From NCBI GenBank assembly GCA_028284665.1, contig JANQRG010000021.1:1-64000 (forward strand): DNA of 64,000 nt, written 5' to 3'. Shown piece after piece: positions 1-9,259 of this stretch. Both the position numbers and the translations under genes were made by a program. The stretch comes from Croceivirga sp. GTDB taxonomy: Bacteria; Bacteroidota; Bacteroidia; Flavobacteriales; Flavobacteriaceae. Within the stretch, counting starts at the first letter, position 1, and each line of letters begins with the position of its first letter. The notes beneath the pieces are model-generated. The model did no database searches and was not told where the DNA came from. It saw only the letters and a program-made list of their open reading frames with translations.

Positions 1-1263
1 TGTACTTCAGTGGTATTCCCGGCAAAGTTCAAAGTACCATTGGCAGGGGCCGTATAGTCACTACCGGCCAAAGCAGAACCATCGGCAATGGCAAAGTCTA
101 CAGAGAACCCGCCTTGTACATCAGCATTTAAGGAAACATCAAAAGTGGCTGTCCCGGCATCTTCATCTACGGTAAAATCGCTAACCGAAATTCCGTTACC
201 TGCCCCACCATCGTTATCATTAATGGTACCTGTGGCATCCCCTTCAAGAATGTTGATCAGGGTAGTGGAGAGGTTGGAAAGCGTAATACTTAGATCTTCG
301 GTGTCCTCAATAACGGTATCATTAAGGATAGTTACGGTTACGGACTGTACTTCAGTGGTATTCCCGGCAAAGTTCAAAGTACCATTGGCAGGGGCCGTAT
401 AGTCACTACCGGCCAAAGCAGAACCATCGGCGATAGCAAAGTCTACCGAAAATCCGCCTTGTACATCAGCATTTAAGGAAACATCAAAGGTAGCGGTCCC
501 AGCATCCTCATCTACGGTAAAGTCGCTTACTGCAATTCCAGTACCTGCCCCACCGTCATTGTCGTTAATGGTCCCTGTCGCATCCCCGTCAAGAATGTTG
601 ATCAGGGTAGTGGACAAATTAGAAAGTGAAATTGTAAGGTCTTCTGTGCTCTCAATAACGGTATCGTCAAGGATGGTTACAGTTACGGACTGTACTTCGG
701 TGGTGTTCCCGCTAAAGTTCAAAGTACCACTGGCAGGAGCAGTATAGTCGCTACCGGCTTCAGCAGACCCATCGGCGATAGCAAAGTCTACAGAGAAACC
801 GCCTTGTACGTCAGCGTTCAGGCTAACGTCAAAAGTAGCTGTTCCGGCATCCTCATCTACAGTAAAGTCGCTCACTGCAATTCCTGATCCCGCCCCACCA
901 TCATTGTCATTGATGGTTCCTGTGGCGTCTCCGTCCAGAATGGTAATCAGGGTAGTGGATAGGTTGGAAAGCGTAATACTTAGATCTTCGGTGTCCTCAA
1001 TAACGGTATCATCAAGGATAGTTACGGTTACGGACTGTACTTCGGTAGTATTCCCGGCAAAGTTGAGCGTACCACTGGCAGGAGCAGTATAGTCGCTACC
1101 GGCCTCAGCAGACCCATCTGCGATAGCAAAATCCACGGAAAAACCGCCTTGTACGTCAGCATTCAGGCTAACATCAAAAGTAGCGGTCCCGGCATCTTCA
1201 TCTACGGTAAAGTCGCTAACCGAAATTCCATTACCCGCCCCACCGTCGTTGTCATTGATGGTT
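1..1263. repeat. Tandem 345-bp repeat encoding Calx-beta domains
   Basis: The sequence repeats with a period of exactly 345 bp (115 codons). Copies start at 1, 346, 691 and 1036, and each begins with TGTACTTC. The first ~95 bases of the copies at 1 and 346 are identical. The fourth copy is recognisable to about 1263. A diverged single Calx-beta unit lies at ~1264-1580, at the N-terminal side of the array. The period keeps the reading frame, so copy number can change without frameshift. The array continues past the left edge. Confidence 0.93.
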
Positions 1264-3692
1264 ATTTCACCTGAATTATCATTGATTGGTGGTGTATCGG
1301 TGGCAGGTGAAAGGTTCACACTAAAGTCTTCCGTAAATTCGATAATGCTATCATCGTTGATCGTGACATTGATATTCATTGTTTCACCATGTGTACCGGT
1401 AAAGGATAGCGAACTGTTGGTCAGTACATAGTCACCAGGTTCCAGGGCTGTTCCATCGACTGTGTTATAATCCACTGTGAATCCGCTAGCGACCGATCCG
1501 ACATGAAACACTTGCACCGTGGCGGTGCCGACATCTTCGTTTACGATAATATCATTAATTGAAAGCCCTATGGGATCTCCATTTTCGGTCACAAAGATGT
1601 ACTGAGTGTGTTCTACTGAATTTCCAGCACAGTCTGTGGCCGTCCAGGTTCTGACTATGGTATAGGTAGTGCTTGTATTGTCACCAATGTAGGAATCGTT
1701 GACACTGACCGAAACACCGGTATCACAATTATCGGTGGCGTTCAAAGTCTCAGCCGAGGGAATGTTATCGTAAGGGGCAACAGTATCACCAGGAAGCGTT
1801 CCTACGAAACTGGGGTCTTCGGTGTCCTCAACTGTAATGACCTGGGTGAAAGTATCACTGACCCTTCCACAGGCGTCTGTAAAGGTAAAGGTGTTGGTAT
1901 ACGTACCTTGGCTATCACAACCGGGTGTGGGCACAAAGCTTCCCGCTACCTTGTTCAATGTAAAATTGCAGAATTCGGTTTGTGGCTCAAGTGCCTGGGC
2001 TGCATTCAATGCCGCGGTATCATCGCATGAAACGGTTCTGTCCAATTCATTTGCAGCCGTTGTCCAGTTTACCTGGTTGGGCGCATTGATATCAACAATA
2101 GTAGGATCATGATTACCGATTCCACAACTATCGGTGGTACCCGAACTGTTGGTGGTCACAGGGTTGGTATTCGTAACCCCCCTAAATGTAGCTGTCGCCT
2201 GCATGGCAAAGGTTGCCGAGCAGGCGGTCTCTAAAAAGTAGCATTGTTCGTTGATCTGTACATTAAAATCCAAGGTGTACATGGGGTCTCCCACGTCGGT
2301 ATTTCCATCGGGAACAAAAAAACGCAATTCACGTGTGCCGGAATCAAAATTATGGGTAACCCCCGACGGTAAGGTTTCCGTATCAACAAATTCAACCTCT
2401 GGAGGCAGGGTAGTAAATATTTCAAGATCTTGAATATCATCGTTGCCGGAGTTTTCAATGCTCAATGTCATTTGCACATTATCACCTGGATTGAATCCTC
2501 CACCTGCTGAAGATGATGTGAAATTCAGGGCTCCTAAACTTGGTTCGTATACCTCTACACTAAGACCGAGGAGATAAACACCATAGGTCTCTTGGTTGGA
2601 GGTGATTTTCAACCGGGCCGAAGTCTGGTTATTACCAATGAACTGGTTACCGGTATTGTTCATGTCAAAAACAGCTGCATCAAAGCCCAAGGTATTGGTA
2701 CTGGCCGGATTTCTGTCGGTATAATTTTGATTGTCCAGGGTGATTCGGCTATTGAAGAAGTTGTCTTCGTCGCGCATGGCGGTTGAAAGGTTTGACCAGG
2801 TGCTGTTGGTATCAAAGATTTGCAATTGGTCACCCTGAATGTCGCGGTCGCCCTCAAGCGAGCCCAGAACAACATCTGCGTTCACATTACCATTGGGTAC
2901 GGTTTGAAATCCGTTAAAGTCAAACTCAACCTCACCCTCATCTTTTGTAATATGGACATACCCATCAAAAAGTGTCACATTTTTCCCAATCAGTTCGGTG
3001 CTTTCATAAATGAAGACTATTTGCCATCCACCGGAAGTTCCTGTATGGGAGTCGGTAACGTGAGAGTACAGATCCCCTTCGGTTGCCTTTACATTGGCCA
3101 CTTGAAATTTACCATACGGATTTGCTAATGCGAGTACCTCGTTGGTAATATCTTTTACACAGACATAGGGATCGTTCACGAACTGCTCGTCACGGCCCCT
3201 GTAGATCACTTCATCAGCGGTGATCGTGGTGTAGGAAGACTGAGTGGGCAACATTAGCTTGACCTGATTGTAATTCCATGAGGGTTCATCAGATGCAGAA
3301 CCTGTACCTGTTCCCACTTCATCATCCGGATCGTAGTTGTCATATGCTTTATCGGCTGCTGCCCAGTATAGAAATACCTTCTTGAAGTTCAAACAGGTGA
3401 CCCCTGGCTCGGGATTTGAGAAATTGGCACTGCTGGAATTAAAGGTACTGCCATCGGAATCCATATCTACAAATACGTTGTTGGAGAAATCATGGTTTCC
3501 GTCAGATCCATCATAGGCATTGGTTGCATGACGGGACAACACATTATTGGCTATAATGGTCACATCACCATTGATGGTTTCTGAATACCGGGGTGTAAAG
3601 GCCGTTTTTACCTGACCGAATGATGCTATTGTACTCAATAGCAACGTGAAAAAAATCAGGTGTTTGAACGTAAGGATGGTTTTGCTTTTCAT
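1..3692 (-). CDS. Giant secreted Calx-beta repeat protein (adhesin-like), partial
   Basis: The frame is open from ATG 3692-3690 to the left edge, giving about 1230 residues with no C-terminus in view. Residues 1-25 form a signal peptide (KSKTILTF, hydrophobic stretch, AxFGQ). The next ~350 residues are an extracellular region I cannot assign to a family. Residues ~380-490 resemble a DUF11-type domain (NPGDNVQMTLSIENSGNDD). Residues ~525-700 hold two HYR/Ig-like segments with paired cysteines (TDNCDT, ATDCAGNSVEHTQYIFV). From ~705 on there are tandem Calx-beta domains with the acidic signatures VDEDAGTATF and DGSA-AGSDYTAP. In flavobacteria such proteins are usually type IX-secreted surface proteins. 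The C-terminal sorting domain would lie outside this window, so export by that route is inferred. No typical promoter box was found upstream. Adhesion is likely but not shown. Confidence 0.85.
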   Translation of the reverse strand, partial: MKSKTILTFKHLIFFTLLLSTIASFGQVKTAFTPRYSETINGDVTIIANNVLSRHATNAYDGSDGNHDFSNNVFVDMDSDGSTFNSSSANFSNPEPGVTCLNFKKVFLYWAAADKAYDNYDPDDEVGTGTGSASDEPSWNYNQVKLMLPTQSSYTTITADEVIYRGRDEQFVNDPYVCVKDITNEVLALANPYGKFQVANVKATEGDLYSHVTDSHTGTSGGWQIVFIYESTELIGKNVTLFDGYVHITKDEGEVEFDFNGFQTVPNGNVNADVVLGSLEGDRDIQGDQLQIFDTNSTWSNLSTAMRDEDNFFNSRITLDNQNYTDRNPASTNTLGFDAAVFDMNNTGNQFIGNNQTSARLKITSNQETYGVYLLGLSVEVYEPSLGALNFTSSSAGGGFNPGDNVQMTLSIENSGNDDIQDLEIFTTLPPEVEFVDTETLPSGVTHNFDSGTRELRFFVPDGNTDVGDPMYTLDFNVQINEQCYFLETACSATFAMQATATFRGVTNTNPVTTNSSGTTDSCGIGNHDPTIVDINAPNQVNWTTAANELDRTVSCDDTAALNAAQALEPQTEFCNFTLNKVAGSFVPTPGCDSQGTYTNTFTFTDACGRVSDTFTQVITVEDTEDPSFVGTLPGDTVAPYDNIPSAETLNATDNCDTGVSVSVNDSYIGDNTSTTYTIVRTWTATDCAGNSVEHTQYIFVTENGDPIGLSINDIIVNEDVGTATVQVFHVGSVASGFTVDYNTVDGTALEPGDYVLTNSSLSFTGTHGETMNINVTINDDSIIEFTEDFSVNLSPATDTPPINDNSGEITINDNDGGAGNGISVSDFTVDEDAGTATFDVSLNADVQGGFSVDFAIADGSAEAGSDYTAPASGTLNFAGNTTEVQSVTVTILDDTVIEDTEDLSITLSNLSTTLITILDGDATGTINDNDGGAGSGIAVSDFTVDEDAGTATFDVSLNADVQGGFSVDFAIADGSAEAGSDYTAPASGTLNFSGNTTEVQSVTVTILDDTVIESTEDLTISLSNLSTTLINILDGDATGTINDNDGGAGTGIAVSDFTVDEDAGTATFDVSLNADVQGGFSVDFAIADGSALAGSDYTAPANGTLNFAGNTTEVQSVTVTILNDTVIEDTEDLSITLSNLSTTLINILEGDATGTINDNDGGAGNGISVSDFTVDEDAGTATFDVSLNADVQGGFSVDFAIADGSALAGSDYTAPANGTLNFAGNTTEV

Positions 3693-4123
3693 AGGTTTTG
3701 GTTTCAGGTGGCTGAAGCCCTACTCCAAAATCGTATGTACAACAAGACTGTTTATGATCTCAAAAAGAAAAGAAAAGTAGATTCATGCATGGTCAAGTTC
3801 TTCGATTTTGGAAAGATAAATGAATTGTAAGATTGGGTTTCAATTTCGTTACAAAGAAAATGGCAATCCATAATTATGCAAAAATTAGACGTTGTGGTTC
3901 AAGTTATTATCGTTAAAACTCCTGTTTTCGGATATACGGTATGCTTTTGTCGATGTCGGTAAAATGTTGTTTGTCAGTGTGTTTTAACGATGAAATTCGG
4001 TAAAAAGGTACTGTTGTAAGAATGGTAAGAAAAATGGCCCCGATTTGTGGAGAACAACACAAGGGTTATCGTTCAGATTGTGTTTCAAATTGCCTAATTT
4101 TGAGGCTTAACCGAAGAATAGTT
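3693..4123. other. Divergent intergenic region between the adhesin gene and clpP
   Basis: This AT-rich 431-bp spacer separates two divergent starts. I see no conserved gene. An open frame continues upstream of the clpP ATG to 4022, but its first 34 codons have no ClpP character. The region holds a possible -7 box (4095-4102) and a perfect 10-bp inverted repeat TCGTTAAAAC / GTTTTAACGA at 3910-3919 and 3981-3990. No full TTTG-N19-TAnnTTTG promoter was found for the leftward gene. Confidence 0.6.
4095..4102 (+). promoter_or_regulatory. Possible -7 box for clpP
   Basis: TAATTTTG fits the Bacteroidota -7 consensus TAnnTTTG and lies 21 bp before the ATG at 4124. No TTTG sits 19 bp upstream, so this is a half match. 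It supports choosing the ATG at 4124 over the one at 4022, because the box would fall inside the longer frame. Confidence 0.4.
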
Positions 4124-4672
4124 ATGAGTACAAAAAAAGGAAAGGTACAAGAGCAAATCCAAGAGAAGTTACTGGAAGAACGAAAAGTGTTTTTATGGGG
4201 GATGGTGAATGATGAGTCCGCGAAGCATGTTATCGATAGGTTACTTTATCTTGATCTGCTGAATAACAAAGAAATCCAGCTGATTATCAATAGCCCTGGA
4301 GGGTATGTGACTTCCGGTTTTGCCATTTACGATACTATACAACAGATCAAAAGTCCGGTGTCTACGGTATGTTCTGGTTTGGCGGCTTCCATGGGTTCAA
4401 TTTTATTGTCCGTTGGGAAAAAAGGAAGGCGGTTTATTCAACCGCATGCCAAGGTAATGATCCATCAACCTAGTGGAGGAGCACAGGGGCAAGCTTCCAA
4501 TATCGAGATCCAGGCACGGGAGATCATTAAAACCAAAGAACTGGGAGCAAAGATTCTTTCTGAAAATTGTGGGCAGAAGTATGAGCAGGTAATGAAAGAT
4601 TTTGATCGTGACTACTGGATGGATGCCGAGGAATCTATAGCCTATGGAATTGTAGACGGCGTTATGGAATAA
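4124..4672 (+). CDS. ClpP-family ATP-dependent protease proteolytic subunit (short form)
   Basis: This is a 182-residue serine peptidase of family S14. It should form the tetradecameric proteolytic chamber that works with a Clp ATPase (ClpX/ClpA/ClpC) in the cytoplasm. The catalytic triad is visible as Ser89 (GLAASMGS), His114 (MIHQPSGG) and Asp163 (RDYWMDAEE), with the same 25 and 49 residue spacings as E. coli ClpP. NSPGG and the TSGFAIYD helix are also conserved. The frame is open back to 4022, but ATG 4124 gives a normal ClpP N-terminus. No clpX or tig lies beside it. That, and its short length, suggest a second ClpP paralogue rather than the housekeeping copy (inference). A strong hairpin terminator follows, so it is probably monocistronic. 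Confidence 0.93.
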   Translation: MSTKKGKVQEQIQEKLLEERKVFLWGMVNDESAKHVIDRLLYLDLLNNKEIQLIINSPGGYVTSGFAIYDTIQQIKSPVSTVCSGLAASMGSILLSVGKKGRRFIQPHAKVMIHQPSGGAQGQASNIEIQAREIIKTKELGAKILSENCGQKYEQVMKDFDRDYWMDAEESIAYGIVDGVME

Positions 4673-4700
4673 GGGTTCCTAAAATATGGAACGGTAATTG

Positions 4701-4736
4701 AAAAGACCTTCAGGCTAATTAGCATGAAGGTCTTTT
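4701..4736 (+). terminator. Hairpin terminator after clpP
   Basis: A perfect 12-bp inverted repeat, AAAAGACCTTCA / TGAAGGTCTTTT, with a 12-base loop begins 28 bp after the clpP stop. The A- and T-rich flanks of the stem make it potentially active in both directions. No gene on the other strand ends immediately to its right, because the next minus-strand gene stops at 4819. Confidence 0.8.
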
Positions 4737-4818
4737 CGCTATAATGGCGCTTTCGCGGGATTGTTCTAAAAGATGTACGAATGGTTTTTTGAGCAAAGAC
4801 GTTAAGGAATGTTAAATC

Positions 4819-6351
4819 CTAAAAATTATCGGGATTGGAAAGAATTTCAAGCGCCCTTTGTTGTAATTCCCGAAGCTCGTTCTTATCCTTTTTTTCCAGC
4901 AGATTGAGCATCATTGCCATGCGTTGGTTGTTTTTGAAGTAGTGTTTTTTCTCTGCTAAAAAATTCCAGTACAGGGCATTAAAGGGGCAGGCGGTATCAC
5001 CTACTTTTTTGGAATGGCTATAATGGCAATGCTTACAGTAATCCCCCATTTTATTGATATAATTGGCACTGCTAACGTAGGGCTTTGTAGCGACGATGCC
5101 CCCATCGGCAAACTGGCTCATACCTCTGGTATTGGTGATCTCTACCCATTCTATAGCATCGATGTATACCCCAAGATACCATTGATCTACATTATTGGGA
5201 TGTATCTGACTTAATAAGGCAAAGTTTCCAATGATCATAAGGCGTTGTATGTGATGCGCATATGCCTCCTCCAGACTTTGCCCTATAGCGTGTTTAAGGC
5301 AGTTCATTTTGGTTTTTCCGGTCCAAAAAAAGTCTGGTAGGGCATTTTGATTGTCCAGGGCATTCATTTTTTGATATTCCGGCATTTCTTTCCAGTAGAT
5401 ACCGCGCATATACTCACGCCACCCTAAGATCTGTCGCACAAATCCTTCAACTTGAGAAATATGTATTTCTTCGCTGTGATCATAGTAATAGGACAAAACC
5501 TTATCGATAACTTCCTTTGGCGAAAGCAGTTTGCTGTTCATAGCAAAGGACAAGCGCGAATGGAACAGAAACTTTTCCCGGGTGTGTAAAGCGTCCTGAA
5601 AGTCCCCAAAATGCACCAATAAGTGTTCGCAGAAATAATCCAACAACTCCAGGCATTCTCTACGCGTTACAGGCCAGGAAAAGTCTTCCGGATTGATGTT
5701 TCCAAAAGTTTGAATACCGGAGGTATTGATTTCGGTTAGGATCTCGGAGACCTCCCGTTTAGAGTTAAGCTCCTTGGGTATTGCCGGTGTTCCGGTCCAT
5801 TTTTTACGATTGCTTTGGTCAAAATTCCATTTACCCCCATCAGGTTGGCCATTGACCATCATAACATCGTGTTTTTTGCGCATCATACGGTAAAAGCTTT
5901 CCATGATCAATTGTTTTTTACCTTTAAAAAAAGTGGCCAATTCGGTTCGGGTGGTATAAAAGTGTTCGGTATCGAAGCCTTCTGATGGAATTTCCAGGCC
6001 TTCACAAATAGAGTTCAATTGTTCATCCAGGCGGTATTCGTCCGGAAATAAGTATTCAAATTTAGCCGCACCGGTCTGTTGTATGTATTTCTTAATGAGC
6101 GGCTCAAGCTCTTGAGGATTGTTCTCATCGTTAATCTTTACATAAACGACTGTGTGGTTTAGCTTGCTCAATTCGTCAGCAAAGTTTCGCATCGCCAGAA
6201 AGAAGGCTACCACCTTTTGAATATGATGTTTTACATAATCAGTTTCCTGCCGCATTTCGGCCATGAGATAAATGATATCGTCCGAAGTTTCCCGGAACCA
6301 GCTATGTTCACTGTTCAATTGATCGCCAAGGAGGAGTCGTAGTCGTTTCAT
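4819..6351 (-). CDS. FeS-type bacterial cryptochrome/(6-4) photolyase
   Basis: This 510-residue protein belongs to the prokaryotic (6-4) photolyase family (FeS-BCP, cryptochrome/photolyase-related, like Agrobacterium PhrB). It should use FAD and light to repair (6-4) UV photoproducts, or act as a photoreceptor. The N-terminus (RLRLLLGDQLNSEHSWF) is the typical antenna-domain start. Four cysteines fit the family's [4Fe-4S] ligands: one in MNCLKHA near residue 350, and a CxxC-x12-C group at ~437, 440 and 453 (YCKHCHYS and TACPF). The spacing is the same as in PhrB. Its ATG directly abuts the stop codon of the upstream photolyase gene, so the two are co-transcribed. Repair versus sensory function cannot be decided from sequence. 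Confidence 0.92.
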   Translation of the reverse strand: MKRLRLLLGDQLNSEHSWFRETSDDIIYLMAEMRQETDYVKHHIQKVVAFFLAMRNFADELSKLNHTVVYVKINDENNPQELEPLIKKYIQQTGAAKFEYLFPDEYRLDEQLNSICEGLEIPSEGFDTEHFYTTRTELATFFKGKKQLIMESFYRMMRKKHDVMMVNGQPDGGKWNFDQSNRKKWTGTPAIPKELNSKREVSEILTEINTSGIQTFGNINPEDFSWPVTRRECLELLDYFCEHLLVHFGDFQDALHTREKFLFHSRLSFAMNSKLLSPKEVIDKVLSYYYDHSEEIHISQVEGFVRQILGWREYMRGIYWKEMPEYQKMNALDNQNALPDFFWTGKTKMNCLKHAIGQSLEEAYAHHIQRLMIIGNFALLSQIHPNNVDQWYLGVYIDAIEWVEITNTRGMSQFADGGIVATKPYVSSANYINKMGDYCKHCHYSHSKKVGDTACPFNALYWNFLAEKKHYFKNNQRMAMMLNLLEKKDKNELRELQQRALEILSNPDNF

Positions 6352-7647
6352 TTAAAACAGGCTTTGTTGCAGCCAGCGTTTTTGAAATGTTCCGTTGGGA
6401 TCATACATTTCCGCTTGCCGTTTGATATTAAATTTTCTGTCTCTGGGATCGTTGCCTACACCGCTGTTGTACATCCAGTTTCCCCAATTACTGTGAACAT
6501 CGTAGTCCAGTAGCATACTTTCAAAATAAGCAGCCCCGATACGCCAGTCTTGCTCCAAGGTTTTCGACCAATAGCTTGCCACGTTTTGGCGCCCTCTGTT
6601 ACTCATCCAGCCCGTATGTGCCAATTCTAACATATTGGCATTAACAAAGGGTTCTGAAGTAGTCCCTCCTATCCAATTGATCTTAGCCTGTTCTTCGGTT
6701 TTCCAGTGATAGTCTTTTTGAAGTATACCCCCTAATGTAAAGATCCGACCCTTGTATTTTAAGCTTACATATTTGAAATAGTCCCTCCATATGAGTTCAA
6801 AAATTAACCAGTACGTATCCTGGTTTTTCCGGATTTCTTTTTCGAAACGGCGTATTTCCCAATAGATGGTCCGTGGAGAAATAGCGCCATTCGCTAACCA
6901 GGGGGAGAATTTGGAGCTGTAATCTGCTCCTAAAAGACCATTACGGGTATGCTTGTAGTAGGCCAGTTTTTTTGTTTCCCAGAAATAGTGGTCTAATCGC
7001 TCTTTAGCGGCATTCTCACCTCCTGCGAAGGGAAAAGCGCTCCTTGCATCTGTTTCAAATTCCGGTATGCCCAGATCACCTGGCGTTGGCATCGGCAGTT
7101 TTCCTTTCAACAGGTTCTGTTCTGATTTTGGTTTTGGTACTGGGATTATTGGTCGTATCTGACCGTGTTTTTCGCATTTTTTTCTAAAAGCCGTAAAAAC
7201 ATTGGGAATGTCCTCAGGGGCGTGATAAGGGATATCCTCAGGATGAAAAAGAAACTGATCGTACTCGGATTCAAAGGCTACGGTTGCCGGTAGCCCCTGG
7301 CGTACAGCTTGTACTACCTGCTGTTCGTCCCGTGTCCACTCCTTTTGTAAGTATATCGTTGTAATGGAATGCTTCTCAACAAGTTGAGGGAGGACAATTT
7401 GGGGTTTTTCATGGAATACCAAAAGGGGAATGTTTAGGGTCTTCAGAGCATTTCTCAGTGCTACAACGGTTTCCCAAAGAAACTTAGCCCGGAATTTTCC
7501 CATTTTTACAAAACCGAAATCCCCCGGTTGAAACCATCGGGGATCAAAACAAAAAACCCCGATTACCACATCATGGTCACAAGCCTTATGCAGTGAGGTA
7601 TTGTCGCTTATTCTAAGATTATTTCCAAACCAAACCAAACTACTCAT
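6352..7647 (-). CDS. Cryptochrome DASH-like deoxyribodipyrimidine photolyase
   Basis: This 431-residue FAD-dependent photolyase/cryptochrome opens with [18 protein letters not shown], a class I/DASH N-terminus. It carries WRDYFKY and GRQNVASYW in the FAD-binding domain. It ends with the DASH-type tail [19 protein letters not shown] and W-x-Q at the very C-terminus. Family members repair cyclobutane dimers in single-stranded or looped DNA, or act as sensors, using MTHF and FAD. It is the first gene of a two-gene operon with the FeS-type photolyase, with zero intergenic bases. The pair suggests exposure to sunlight. The 259-bp upstream gap is shared with the divergent kmo gene. Confidence 0.92.
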   Translation of the reverse strand: MSSLVWFGNNLRISDNTSLHKACDHDVVIGVFCFDPRWFQPGDFGFVKMGKFRAKFLWETVVALRNALKTLNIPLLVFHEKPQIVLPQLVEKHSITTIYLQKEWTRDEQQVVQAVRQGLPATVAFESEYDQFLFHPEDIPYHAPEDIPNVFTAFRKKCEKHGQIRPIIPVPKPKSEQNLLKGKLPMPTPGDLGIPEFETDARSAFPFAGGENAAKERLDHYFWETKKLAYYKHTRNGLLGADYSSKFSPWLANGAISPRTIYWEIRRFEKEIRKNQDTYWLIFELIWRDYFKYVSLKYKGRIFTLGGILQKDYHWKTEEQAKINWIGGTTSEPFVNANMLELAHTGWMSNRGRQNVASYWSKTLEQDWRIGAAYFESMLLDYDVHSNWGNWMYNSGVGNDPRDRKFNIKRQAEMYDPNGTFQKRWLQQSLF

Positions 7648-7785
7648 GTGCCTTTTTATTTCGCCTGCATCGTTCGCTACAGTATTTGATATCTTTCCAA
7701 TTCCGTTCCCATTTTTTCCGCCAGCTAAACGGCCGCTTACAAACCGGGCATGTTTTGGTAGGTAAAAAGGCTTTTTGGTTTGATT

Positions 7786-7800
7786 TTTTGTTTAACAAAA
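7786..7800. promoter_or_regulatory. Small perfect palindrome in the photolyase/kmo intergenic region
   Basis: TTTTGTT-T-AACAAAA is a perfect inverted repeat with 7-bp arms in the divergent spacer, 106 bp before kmo. It could be an operator, but low-complexity AT sequence makes a chance match plausible. Confidence 0.25.
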
Positions 7801-7906
7801 TAGAAATATGGTGAAACAAAAATACACTTTTCTATCAGGATGGAGTACCATATTCCGTAATGTTCTTACTTTTATGGCCCTGAAATAGTATCCCACTGCG
7901 GATTTT

Positions 7907-9253
7907 ATGATACAAACACCAAAGAATATTGCGGTTATCGGTTCCGGTTTGGTAGGGTCCCTGCTTTCTGTATACTTACGACGTCTTGGACATCAAGTGA
8001 CCATCTTTGATCGTCGGCCTGATATCCGTACCATTGAATTTTCGGGGCGATCGATCAACCTTGCAATGAGTAACCGGGGGTGGAAAGCCTTACGGGAAGT
8101 AGGACTGGAAAAAGCGGTAAAAGAAATTGCGATCCCGCTCTATCAAAGGGCTATGCACGTTAACGAACAACCGGTATATTTCCAAAAATATGGCAAAGAA
8201 GGGGAGGCAATTTGGTCTATTTCCAGAGGAAATCTGAATAAGAAAATGATTGATTTGGCAGAAGCGGCAGGTGCCAACTTTAGATTTAATGAAAGAGTAT
8301 GGGACGTTAATCTTCCGGAGGCCACGATATACACCGGAAAAACAGAAAGAGGTAAATGGAAATCCCATCAATTTGATCATATTTTCGGTTGTGATGGTGC
8401 TTTTTCAAGGGTAAGGCATCGTATGCAACGGAGGAGTCGTTTTGACTATTCTCAGGATTTTATTGATGTAGGCTATAAGGAATTAACCATTCCCCCTAAA
8501 GATGATGGTACCCACCGGCTGGATAAACATTCCTTTCATATTTGGCCACGTGGGAAGTTCATGCTTATCGCAATGCCCAATATTGACGGTAGTTTTACCT
8601 GTACCCTCTTTCTACCTTTTGAGGGCGAGGTGTCTTTTGAAAGCATTACGAGCAAAAAGGAAGCCAAGGCCTTTTTTAAGCAGTACTTCCCGAACGTAAG
8701 GAAGGAAATAGAGGATCTTACCAAAAGCTTTATGAAAAATCCCACTAGTGCGATGGTGACCATGAAATGCTATCCCTGGACCTATTGGGATAAAGTAGCT
8801 CTGGTTGGGGATTCGGCACATGCTGTGGTACCGTTTTACGGGCAGGGAATGAATGCTGGATTTGAAGACATTTTTGTTCTGAATGAACTCATACATAAAT
8901 TCGGTGATGACTGGGAAGCTATTTTTACGGCGTATCAGGAACAGCGAAAACCCAATGCCGATGCTATTGCCGAGTTGAGCTATAGGAACTTTATGGAGAT
9001 GAGCAGTAAAACGGCAGATCCTAAGTTTTTACTTCAGAAAAAGATTGAAAAGCGTTTTGCCAAAAAATATCCGGATAAATGGATTCCGGTGTATAGTCGG
9101 GTAACTTTTTCAGATCGCCCCTATGCGGAAGCCTTGGCCATCGGCGATTACCAAGAGGCCATTATGCAGCAAGTAATGAACATGCCTGATATTGAAACAC
9201 TATGGGATACGGAAGCTATAGAAAAAAGGATCCTGGATTTATTGGAGGGGTGA
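7907..9253 (+). CDS. kmo: Kynurenine 3-monooxygenase
   Basis: This 448-residue FAD-dependent aromatic hydroxylase converts L-kynurenine to 3-hydroxykynurenine with NADPH and O2. It acts in tryptophan degradation and in the kynurenine route to quinolinate/NAD. The N-terminal Rossmann motif is VIGSGLVGSLLSVYLRRLGH (residues ~10-29). It is followed by the KMO-typical SGRSINLAMSNRG, and the second FAD motif GDSAHAVVPFYGQGMNAGFE lies at ~300-320. Length and these motifs match bacterial KMO. It is transcribed alone and converges on the DUF4174 gene with 6 bp between stop codons. The other kynurenine-pathway genes are not in the window. Confidence 0.95.
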   Translation: MIQTPKNIAVIGSGLVGSLLSVYLRRLGHQVTIFDRRPDIRTIEFSGRSINLAMSNRGWKALREVGLEKAVKEIAIPLYQRAMHVNEQPVYFQKYGKEGEAIWSISRGNLNKKMIDLAEAAGANFRFNERVWDVNLPEATIYTGKTERGKWKSHQFDHIFGCDGAFSRVRHRMQRRSRFDYSQDFIDVGYKELTIPPKDDGTHRLDKHSFHIWPRGKFMLIAMPNIDGSFTCTLFLPFEGEVSFESITSKKEAKAFFKQYFPNVRKEIEDLTKSFMKNPTSAMVTMKCYPWTYWDKVALVGDSAHAVVPFYGQGMNAGFEDIFVLNELIHKFGDDWEAIFTAYQEQRKPNADAIAELSYRNFMEMSSKTADPKFLLQKKIEKRFAKKYPDKWIPVYSRVTFSDRPYAEALAIGDYQEAIMQQVMNMPDIETLWDTEAIEKRILDLLEG

Positions 9254-9259
9254 TCAGTT

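Noticed and set aside
1..1263. Tandem repeats as a CRISPR array or satellite
   Set aside because: The 345-bp period has no short repeat/unique spacer structure, and the translation is a known protein domain.
88..1431. Series of plus-strand frames of about 60-104 codons in the repeat region
   Set aside because: They are antisense shadows of the minus-strand Calx-beta array. They recur at the same 345-bp period and encode no recognisable protein.
4022..4123. N-terminal extension of ClpP from ATG 4022
   Set aside because: The extra 34 residues do not resemble ClpP or a transit segment, and a -7-like box lies within them.
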